Shown: one piece after another, positions 1 through 7,565 of the stretch | How positions within the stretch are numbered: the stretch's first letter is position 1 | Layout: each line of letters starts with the position of its first letter | DNA from: Bilabrum cf. latius | Taxonomy: Eukaryota > Bigyra: Bicosoecida > Bigyra > Bicosoecida | Assembly: GCA_965178125.1 (NCBI GenBank) | Contig: CBCXTV010000038.1 | Location: forward strand, 1 to 25,659 | Length of the DNA stretch: 25,659 bases | Reading direction: 5' to 3' | Translations under genes and position numbers: made by a program | The notes under the pieces: model-generated | What the model was told of the DNA's origin: nothing | The model's input: the letters and a program-made list of their open reading frames with translations, nothing else | The model's database searches: none

Positions 1-249
1 CCGGTGGAGTGAAACTGGCGTGTCAAGCCCTGGGGAAACGCGTGGAATCAACAAGCTTTCGAACAACTTGGCCCGTCGAACCCTCATGAGAAAGTTCCGG
101 GGCGTTCGGGGTGGGCTGCGTGCAGAGCTTGACTCTCCCTGAAGTACTTGCGCGTGAGCTCGCACCAAGGAACAATGGAGAAGAATGAACAAGACCTTCT
201 ATCAATGCGCCGGCGCCTGCCGAACACTTGCGCAACTTTTCAAACCAAG
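1..249. other. left-edge sequence, no supported gene
   Basis: Short open frames exist on both strands, but none has a recognisable motif or convincing composition. The stretch runs straight into the poly-C tract. It may be the edge of a gene outside the window; I cannot support one. Confidence 0.3.
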
Positions 250-705
250 TGTGGGCGATACACCCCCCCCCCCCCCCCCCCCCCCCCCACCCCCCCCCCC
301 CCCCCCCCCCCCCCCACCCCCCAACCCCCCCCCCCCCCCCCCCTCTAAACCACCCCACCCCACCCCACCCCACCCCCACCCAACGCCACCCCAATCCCCT
401 CCGCCCACCCCCATCCACCCCACCCACCCACCCACCCACCCACCCACCCACCCACCCACCCACCCACCCACCCACCCCCACCCCCACCCCCCACCCCCAC
501 CCCAACCCAACCCACCCCACCCCACCCCACCCCACCCCGACCCGCCACACCCCACCCCACCCCACCCCACCCCACCCCAACCCACCCAACCCCACCCCAC
601 CCCACCAACCACCCACCGACCCCACTCCACCCCCACCCCACCCCATCCCACCCCACCCCACCCCACCCCACCCCCACCCCATCCCACCCCACCCCACCGC
701 AACTG
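250..705. repeat. poly-C / CCCCA / CCCA low-complexity block
   Basis: The plus strand starts with long C runs broken by single A residues (about 260-345). It passes into CCCCA-type pentamers, then an uninterrupted CCCA tetramer run at about 415-475, then irregular CCCCA again to about 705. The complement is a G-rich strand with dozens of G3-G5 runs, so stacked G-quadruplexes are expected. The open frames through it (Pro-rich on plus, Gly/Trp-rich on minus) are products of the repeat and are not genes. It is not the TTTAGGG-type telomere repeat known in dinoflagellates. Confidence 0.9.
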
Positions 706-1085
706 TGCACCAATCTGCGTGGTACTGGCTGTCTGCCTCCCTCCCTCCCCCCTTCCCCCGGCTCATGCACCAACTCTGGGCAGTCCGACCTTCCCCCCTT
801 CTCCCCGAGGGGCTCTGCGCCGCCCGGACTCTGCACCCCCCCAAACCAAACCAAGACGCACCGTCCCGACTTCGAAGACCTCTGTGCTCCACACACCACG
901 CGACGCTTTTACTGGCCGGCGGCGATGGCGATGGCAGACGGTCCGCTCAACCCGCCCGGCCGGCTCACGAGAACAATCTGCCGGCTTTACCCCAACATCT
1001 CAGACATCATGGCTGGCTTGCCCATGCCCATGCGGCGCTTCCCCGCGCGCATACCCCCGAACAACAGCCGAAGAAGCACCTTACC
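706..1085. other. spacer downstream of the leftmost minus-strand gene
   Basis: It starts with pyrimidine-rich CCT/CCC sequence and continues as mixed GC-rich DNA. No open frame carries a recognisable motif. The stop of the minus-strand gene at 1086 lies in a sense-strand context GCGTGAGGTAAG, which also contains possible donor sites, so a further 3' exon here cannot be excluded. Confidence 0.35.
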
Positions 1086-1740
1086 TCACGCCGCTGCCTT
1101 GATCATCGCGTTGATCTTGGCGGCGATAGCTGGGGCAACCTCGCTGATGGTGAAGTTCTTATCCTTCAAGGCTTGGAGAAGTTGCTCTGCATGCTTCCTC
1201 TTGGCTGCCTCATCTTTCACCTTGGGGAACTCTACGAAGACTTTGTGCAACGCATACGTCAAGCTCATGGTCGCGTAACCCAAGTCCCGGGACGTCGTTT
1301 AGCAGCTTTAAAGGGCCGACGGCTCCAACACTGTCCCTCCGCTCTGCTTCACGATCGCTTGCGATGCCCCGATCATCTCGTTCAACTTGTTTGCTGTCGG
1401 TGTGAGCTCGGCGAAGTGCTTGTTCAAGATCAACGCCTTGAGCATATCCTTTTCCGGGAACGTGTCGGTTTTGGCCACACTCTGCCACTGGGGGCAACCA
1501 ACCCGACAAGGCATCGGACAACGCGCCCATGTGGTTCGCCCAAGTCTGCCGAATCTCGCTGCCGAGAGTGTCTGCGTGTTTGCATCGCCGTCTGGATCAT
1601 CGCGTCGGCATCCGTCACCTCCACAAGCCTCATGCGGCCAAAGGTATCGTCATGCTTGAACACGTCTCCGATGCCGTTCGCGTTGGCGGCCTGGACCTTT
1701 CGGGCGCACTTCGCGTGCGCCACGTAGAGCTGACGTAGAC
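1086..1740 (-). pseudogene. last exon of the leftmost gene, four frame changes
   Basis: The coding signal moves between frames without room for introns. It runs as RQLYVAHAKCARKVQAAN… to DADAMIQTAM, then KHADTLGSEIRQTWANHMG…, then QWQSVAKTDTFPEKDM…, then KLLNDVP, then DLGYATMSLTYALHKVFVEF… to the stop at 1086. The shifts fall near 1575 (CAAAC), at a C5 run near 1496, at TTTAAA near 1310 and at CCCGGG near 1288. Three behave as single-base insertions and one as a single-base deletion. Either the gene is decaying or the assembly has homopolymer indel errors. Composition stays protein-like in each segment, so the damage is recent or artefactual. Confidence 0.55.
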
Positions 1741-4700
1741 CTGGAACTGCCATGCGTTATTGGAGACTCAAGACCCAAAAGCGCCAGCCCATGGCGCAAT
1801 GCACTTTCGAGGGCGTCGCGCGGGGTGCTGACTTGGGCTGGCCGCTTGTCAAGGATCGCTGCCATGGCGAGGGGTTGGCGACGGGCCGGCAAGGGGTTGG
1901 GAGGGCTGGTGAGGCGCTGGCGAGCGACGAGTGGCCGGCGTGGGGTTGGCGACGGGCTGGCGAGGTGCGGCGAGGGGCTGGCGAGGAGGCTGGCAAGGTG
2001 CTGGCGAGGGGCGAGGTACTGGCGCAAGGCTGGCGAGGGGCTAGCGAGGGGGGCCAACCTGGCTGCAAGATCGACCGGCTCTCCTCGTTCGTCGCCGCGC
2101 TCCAAGCCGCGTGCAAGAGGCGCTGAGCCCCCTGCAAACGCATGAAGTTGCTCACGAACCTCACCTCCTGATCCATCCTGCTGTCGTCGAAGTGGGCGAT
2201 CGCATCGAGAAGCTTCTTGTACTCCTCCGGGTCCTCGCAATCGCCGTCGGCCTTGAACACCTCGTTCGCCTGGCGGAAGTTGGAAAGGGTTGGGCCAAGT
2301 GACCTGTGACATGCGCGGCATACAGATGCTGAGATATTTCTCAAGCGGGGCGCGGCATGACGAGGATTGGTTGCTAAGCGCAATGGAAAATAAGAGGCGA
2401 AAAAAATGGTCGCGGCGGCGCCTTTTCTTCCCACGCGGTGTACATCGGCTTAAGCAACTCCTGCGCTTTTTCGACCAAGCCCGCCACCTCATCCCGGAAG
2501 CCCGCGACCTTGACACTGAGGCGCTCGAGCGCACTCTGATCCAAGCCGAACTCTGTCAACGCGGTTTTCTGCGTGTCCGACGGCGCCAAGCCCTGCCGCA
2601 AGAGCTGCAAGCCCCCCACTCCGCATGCCCCAAACGTCTACAACGACCCCTTCCCTCCGTCGGTATCGCACCCATGGTCCACATTGCACATCTGCCCCTG
2701 CTTTTGAGACTCGTGGCGCACATGGACATGCATGCAAGCACACCCGCTCACAAAAGCCTTCAACAACTGCACACGCGCTGCGACTTCCGGCAAGGTCATG
2801 TCGGCGACCGTCTTCGACGTCTCCTCCTGCACGGATCCGAACGCACATGCATGTGTGACCTGTCCCTGTCGGTCTCTCTCCGGACTCCTGGCTGCGCAAC
2901 GTGCAGTCCACTACCTGGCATCGGCGAACACATGCCATATGCCTGTCCTTACCAACTGGAGCGCAGCTTGACGCCCATACCAAAGATATCCCACCGCTGA
3001 TTGGCGAACGCCTGTATCCCACCCTTCGCCCCTACACCTGCGCTCCTGTCCGCCCGCCCTGCCACCGATCTGCCTGCCTTCTCGCTTGCCTGCCTCGCTC
3101 TGCGTGCCTGCCTGCCGCTTTCTTGCCTGCTGACCTGTCTGCCTGCCTGCCCACATGCCACCTGGCCGGCGGCCAGAGCATATCCGTCAGCAAAGCGAAA
3201 GGGGGTGGGGGGTCTTGGATGTGAGGACCCTCCTGCCCGGACCCGAAAGAGTCCCGCGCACGAGCATGACGTTTGTAGACGTCGATCAAAAACGCCATGC
3301 CCTCTCGCATGGGTGGGCTGAGCAACGTGGTCTCGTTCAAGGCAAGGATCGCGTTCCACAAGTCGGACACTGCGTCGTAGGTCGACTCGTCCTGCATGTA
3401 GGCCTTCCTTGAGAGGACGCACAAGGCACTCACAATCTCCTGGAGGACGTTCCGAAGCCCTCCATACGACTTGAGCTCTACCGACAACTTCACAAAGGCC
3501 TCGTCCGCAACCCTTAATTTGGTAGCGACAGCGGGGAAGAACTCCAACGGGTTGGGCACCAACTCCTCGAGGTCCTTCGGCAACATGGCTTGCACTGGCT
3601 CCAACACTGCACTCACTTTAGACGCCATCTCCTCCTTGCGCACGAAACTCTCGAGAAGCTCTTGGGCTTTCGAGAGCAACCTTCGGCCACCCGGCAACAC
3701 CACCAACGAGTGCGCGGGCGAGGCGGGCATGTTCACTTCCTTGTCGCCATGCGTGCACTCACGAAAACCGAAGATGACCATGACTCGAAAACGCTTGCCG
3801 CAAAGTGCGCACCCTTGCCAAGACGCACAAACGCAAGCGAAGCGCAATCCCAAGCAAGCGAAGCGCAATCCCAAGCAAGGCGTGCACCAACGCATCTCTT
3901 TTTCCATGGCTGTCCTGAATGGCCCCCGCAAGGACTCCAGAGTCGCGTCGTCGCAATTCACAATCACATCCACTGCCCACACCGCCGTATCGACCCGATC
4001 GTCCAAGAGGACGCCATCGCGCAAGTCCGCATCCAAGAGCTTCTCCCTCATGCGGTCCAGCAAGTCCTCGTTGTTCTCTCGTGTCAATGCTACCAACCTG
4101 TCGCGGAACGCCTCTGTCTGCACTTTGACAACCTCGTCGGGGGTGTAGACCTCCGATACGCGCCGCTGGTCCAACAACTGCCAGAAACTAGCGCCATCCG
4201 CCATGCTCATCTTCGTGGCATAACGCCCCTTCTGCAACCACTCTGGGTGATTGAGCTCCACCATCGGCGGGACGGACATGAAATGGGTTGTGGCATCGAA
4301 AATCGCCAAGAAGGCCGGTGAGCGGACGCCATGCTTGTTAATGCCGCGAATGAGTTCTGCTGCAGCATGGATTTTCTTCGACGCTGCCCTCAAGTCGTCG
4401 TGATTTAGCAAACCGTCCACCTCGTTCTGGTTCAAGGCCGCCTTCACATCGTCTTCCAACCTCGCAATCGCCTTGTCCTCGAATAATCAGCCCCGCCCGC
4501 AGACCAATATGCTTACATGTTACATGTTGCATGTAGAATGATGACCGCGGGCCCTCACCACACCCAAACCGACACCTCTACTTGGACCGTCTTACCTACA
4601 TATACACGGGCGCGACGCGCCTGCGCCCTTCGCTCGCCGCCGTAGAGCCGCGGATCATCGTTGGGCGCTGCCTCGTACTTCGACACGAACTCTTGCACCT

Positions 4701-6460
4701 TCTCGAAGATGCACTGCTTCGGGCGACCGCGAGTCGGCGCTGCACTGCCGCTGCCGTCAACTTGCCCTCCACTGCCGCCGCTTCCAAGTGCTGAGATGCC
4801 TTTCCTCTTGCTAACGTTCAACCTCTGCGGTCTCTGCGCTTGTGCCTTCGGGGCCGGAGCGGCGTGCGCGACATGCTGCGGCTGGGCGGGCGGTGGGGGC
4901 TGCGGTGTGGCCGCGCCCGGGCGGAACGCAGCGAAGCTGAACCCTCCGCTGTCCGAGGGAGCAGTGGTCGGCGGTGACGAGCCCATCGGCGTAGCGGCCT
5001 TCGGAGGCACACATCCACCGAACACATTCAAGGAACGCGGCTCCGGCTGTCAATCCTTGCTCCATGTGTCCCTCTGATTGGGTGCGCAAGGCCTGCCGTC
5101 TGCTTGCCTGCGCAACGCCGCGAGTGCAATACAACACACAAGTTGCAATGTACTCCGCTGACCGCCCTCCTGTGTGCAGACTGTCCTGTACATTCCTCTC
5201 TGTGTGTGCCCCCACACCCGCCAACCGCATCCCCGCGCACCCGCACACCCGCCCGCCAACCCGCCTGCCCGCTAAAGGGGGCTGTGAGGCGATGACTGGT
5301 CTAGGCGCGAGCGGACGGGCGGGCGGGCGAGCGCCCGCATGCGCGCGATGTCACCGGGCGCCGCGTCCGCAACCCGAAAATGCGGGCGGGCGCCCGCAAA
5401 ACTCCCTGCCCGAAGGAGACTGTCAACTGGTCTCGGCCAGCCTGGCCGCCCGCCTACCCACCCACACGCCCACACTCTCTTGTCCAACCGCTTGCCTGCG
5501 CCCGCCCGCTTGCTGGCCCGCCCGCCCGCCCGGCAACATGCGCCCGCAACACCTCGCGCCTCCGGCGGGCGTGACGCCATCAACTCGTCCAAGCTGACGC
5601 CCGTGGAGGCCGTCTGCAAGAAGCTGTTGGCGATGTCTTCCATCATATCTTCCATCTGCTCTTCGCCGCCAAGCTGGAAGCTTCCGTCATCGACTTCCTG
5701 GTGGAGGGCTGATGTCAGCACACGTGCCCTCTTGATCTTCCACACCCTTTTGGCGGGTACAAGCACTCCGGCAATACCACCACCCACATCGGCCCATTGA
5801 TGACCTAAGTTGTTTGTCCTGTAGTCGCCAAACTGCTTTGTATACTCGGACAACGGCCACACTTCGTCCTCGGGATCTTCGACCCGAGTCTCCCGCGCCC
5901 TCGAGAAGATCAACTTCTTCGCGTCGTCTTCGCCGCCCCAAGACACACGACACTCATGGGTGCCAGCGCGGGTCATGCACTGCACGCACTCCTGCTGAAA
6001 GTGCATATACAACTGGTGCACGTCGGGGTTGCTCCCCATCGCGGTCTTCAAGGACTCGACCGAAGGGTACTTGCCGCGAAAGCGGGCCCGGTAGGTTCGA
6101 AAGCACACCCTGCACAAGCTGCCCACATTTTTGCCCGTCTTGCCGTCGGGATCATATCCCCAAACCCTCTTGAGACCTTGGCCTTTGAGCACGTTGTCTT
6201 CCTCGCTGTCGGCGACGCCGCACAATGCGCAGACAGCCCCGAACACCGTCGCCTGTTTGATGCTCCTCTCCAGTCTCCCCGAGTACAGACAGCAAGGACT
6301 GAGCGCGCGACCGTTGAGCCGCTGAGTCGAGAGGGATGGCAGGCCGGCGGGGCGGGCGGGCGGGCGACATTCCGTCGAACGATGTAAGCCTTCTTTGCGT
6401 GAGCTCGATCACATCCGGTATGCGAATTCTGGAGATTCCGTTTGCACGATCGCAAGCCAT
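1086..6460 (-). CDS. multi-exon gene, N-terminal four-cysteine module plus helical regions
   Basis: I do not recognise this gene by name. Segments that join in frame across plausible splice sites are: a possible 5' exon from an ATG at 6460; about 6270-5560; 5040-4606; 4477-3888; 3680-3233; 2826-2752; about 2604-2435; 2303-2059; 1740-1086. The product would be roughly 1,100 residues. The second exon carries CALCG and, about 36 residues later, CRVCFRTYRARF, a likely zinc site, followed by an acidic region. Exon three is Pro/Ala-rich, with a basic RLNVSKRKG and a GRPKQC stretch. Exons four to eight are charged, helical and leucine-rich (for example RDRLVALTRENNEDLLDRMR), as in a scaffold or nucleic-acid-associated protein. 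Exons match across five or more introns in phase, which supports a real gene. The last exon is broken by frame changes, so the copy may be a pseudogene. Exon 1 and its junction are the least certain. Confidence 0.6.
1741..2058 (-). other. intron (GT-AG) filled by a minisatellite
   Basis: Donor GCAGCCAG/GTTGG and acceptor GTTCCAG/GTCTAC. The phase-1 codon G+GT restores frame (SILQPG then LRQLYVAHAK). CCAGGT occurs at both ends. The interior is the GGCGAGGGGCT-type minisatellite. Confidence 0.55.
1865..2050. repeat. GGCGAGG(GG)CT minisatellite
   Basis: Plus strand shows many imperfect copies of CTGGCGAGG, GGGGCTGGCGAGG and shorter variants, with irregular spacing of about 10-20 bp. It is confined to the intron 1741-2058. 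Confidence 0.75.
2304..2434 (-). other. intron (GT-AG)
   Basis: Donor ACCGC/GTGGGA and acceptor GTCACAG/G. The split codon GC+G restores frame, joining KPMYTA to SLGPTLSNFRQAN. Confidence 0.55.
2605..2751 (-). other. intron (GT-AG)
   Basis: Donor GCTTTT/GTGAGC is close to consensus and in phase 0. The acceptor is TTGCAG at 2605 or GGCAG at 2593, both in phase 0. Exons join as VQLLKAF with LLRQGLAPSD or GLAPSD. Confidence 0.45.
2827..3232 (-). other. intron carrying a (CAGG)-type tract, probable GA donor
   Basis: Sense-strand exon end TTCGGGTCCGGGCAG is followed by GAGGGTCC; the intron ends TTCGGATCCGTGCAG before GAGGAGACG. The join is in phase (DSFGSGQ then EETSKTVADM). Both junctions lie in an imperfect 18-bp direct repeat, so the exact cut could slide, but a GA-AG intron fits best; GC and GA donors are known in dinoflagellates. 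Positions about 3060-3160 hold GCCT-rich sequence on plus, that is CAGG/GGCA on the sense strand. Confidence 0.5.
3681..3887 (-). other. intron (GT-AG) with a 21-bp tandem duplication
   Basis: Donor CGTTG/GTGCAC and acceptor CGAAG/GTTGC keep frame: …AMEKEMRW joins LLSKAQELLESF. The retained reading frame through the intron is Cys-rich and unlike the flanks. Plus-strand positions 3833-3874 contain a perfect 21-bp unit (GCAAGCGAAGCGCAATCCCAA is the whole unit in two parts) repeated twice. Confidence 0.5.
3833..3874. repeat. 21-bp perfect tandem duplication
   Basis: Two identical 21-bp copies, 3833-3853 and 3854-3874, followed by the start of a third (GCAAG). They lie inside the intron 3681-3887. 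Since 21 is a multiple of three, the duplication leaves the open frame intact. Confidence 0.9.
4478..4605 (-). other. intron (GT-AG)
   Basis: The best phase-0 junction uses donor GTATAT after the codon at 4606 and acceptor TTCGAG before GACAAG at 4477, giving QARRAR joined to DKAIARLEDD. A stronger-looking GTAAGA lies 9 bases into the intron but does not keep frame with this acceptor. The interior holds ACATGTAACATGTAAG-like repeats. Confidence 0.45.
5041..5559 (-). other. intron (GC-AG) with repeated splice-site sequence
   Basis: On the minus strand the upstream exon ends CCGGAG and the intron starts GCGCGAG. The intron ends GCCGGAG and the next exon starts CCGCG. Phase is kept (…SRPPE then PRSLNVFGG…). 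The heptamer GCCGGAG spans both junctions. The interior is rich in GCGGGCGG-type repeats. Confidence 0.5.
5560..6270 (-). CDS. exon with C4 zinc-like module (N-terminal part of the leftmost gene)
   Basis: Open minus-strand frame. Near its start are CALCG and then LCRVCFRTYRARFRGKYP, giving Cys pairs about 36 residues apart. About 40 residues further is ECVQC with a nearby THEC. The middle holds WPLSEYTKQFGDYRTNNLG and a basic AKRVWKIKRARV stretch; the end is acidic and Met-rich (GGEEQMEDMMEDIANSF). Two CxxC pairs with a conserved aromatic/basic stretch look like a structural zinc site, perhaps for DNA, RNA or protein binding. I cannot tie it to a named domain. The exon ends at CCGGAG with a GC donor at 5559. 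The in-frame GTG at 6246 is probably internal, since sense codons continue upstream. Confidence 0.6.
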
Positions 6461-6984
6461 GATGGCTCTACTCAAGGAGACGCCGGGTCCTTCCCGCCGC
6501 CCCAAGGAGCGGGGCCACACTTGCTTCAGAACTAGAAGAGGCCCCAAGTGGAAACGACCTGGAGCCCTTTTCCGATTTCGGGGCCATGGCGGCGAGCTCG
6601 CGCACCCAACCGCCGCGCTCCCCCCTGAGCGTGTTCGCCACCAAACGCCTGACCACACGCTTGCGCCTGGAAAAAAAAACAGTAACAAGCAAGGTGGCTG
6701 CTGAGCGGCTGCGACGCGCGTCGTCCAACGGCAAGCTTGCCCAACGTCGCCACCCACGGCCGACGCCAACGCCCTTGCTGCCCGCAATCATGGCCTGTAC
6801 TCGATTGCCCCATGGCGGCCGCAAGCTTCTTCCTGCCTGCAACCTGCCTGCTCGTGCCTCCGCCTGGCAACCCGCTTGCCCTCCAACTGGCCGTATGCGG
6901 TCTGGCACCCACCAAATACCACTGTCAACAGAACCTGCTTCGTGTAACGAATCAGCGTCCGAGGCCGCTCTGGTGGCCATCCCC
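6461..6984. other. gap with no firm gene
   Basis: Minus-strand open frames pass through, including one that starts MAPKSEKGSRSFPLG near 6587. That one could be a 5' exon of the leftmost gene, but I find no junction that proves it. A run of nine A occurs near 6670. Nothing else is supported. Confidence 0.3.
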
Positions 6985-7290
6985 ACAAACACAGAGCGTG
7001 CTGACCTGGTGTGCTCCGTTTCTCTGCATACGACGGTTGCCCATGAGCTTCCCGGCATGGCTGTCTCTGCTCTGGTGCCCAACCCCAAACCCAGAGCTTG
7101 CCGAGCTGGCCTGCTTGATCTCCTTGCATACCACTGTTTCTCGCAAGCCTGCCTGCATGGCTGCAACCGCTCGTGCGCACAATAACCCCGCAAACACAGA
7201 GGCTGCCGACCTGGCGTACTTCCTTTTCCTGCGCACCGCGGTTGCCCGCAAGCCTGCCTGCATGCTTGTTTGCCATCAACGGGTGCGTGT
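6985..7290. repeat. three degenerate copies of a ~101-105 bp repeat
   Basis: Copies begin at about 6985, 7086 and 7190. Each has (plus strand) CAAACnCAGAG, then TGCCGACCTGG-like, then CTGCATAC/GCACC, GGTTGCCC/TTTCTCGCA, and GCCTGCCTGCATG in the latter two. They lie between the methyltransferase stop and the next gene and contain CCTG units. No coding function is evident. Confidence 0.55.
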
Positions 7291-7565
7291 GCGTGTGTGC
7301 CTCCACCTGCTACCTGCACATGATCACGTCGGCCTGTCCCTTCGTCCGTCTTATTCTCTTGCCTATGTCAATGCCCCAATGCTTGCTGCCCACATCAATG
7401 CGGCGAATGTCGACGTGTGCCCTGCCTGTGTCGGTGCCGCCCTGCTCGGATAGATGCCACAAACGCCGACGCCTTCACAAGACGATGTCGCGGCCTACCC
7501 TTCTATGTCTGCGCGTGCTCTGCCCATGTCGCCCCTACCCCACATGAACACATGGAGAGCTCTCA
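7291..7565. other. spacer 3' of the methyltransferase gene
   Basis: Mixed sequence with GTGCGTGTGCGTGTG and several TGCC(T) stretches. It is probably the 3' untranslated region and spacer of the minus-strand methyltransferase. No gene is seen. Confidence 0.3.

Noticed and set aside
250-705. Telomeric repeat array
   Set aside because: Units are CCCCA and CCCA without the regular CCCTAAA pattern, and genes lie only on one side within the window by chance of cropping; nothing shows a chromosome end.
185-1102. Long plus-strand Pro/His-rich frame and matching Gly/Trp-rich minus frames
   Set aside because: They are translations of the C-rich repeat. All frames through such a tract stay open because stops cannot form, and no motif lies outside the repeat.
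6985-7290. CRISPR array
   Set aside because: There are only three imperfect units with no conserved short repeat and unique spacers, and the genome is eukaryotic.
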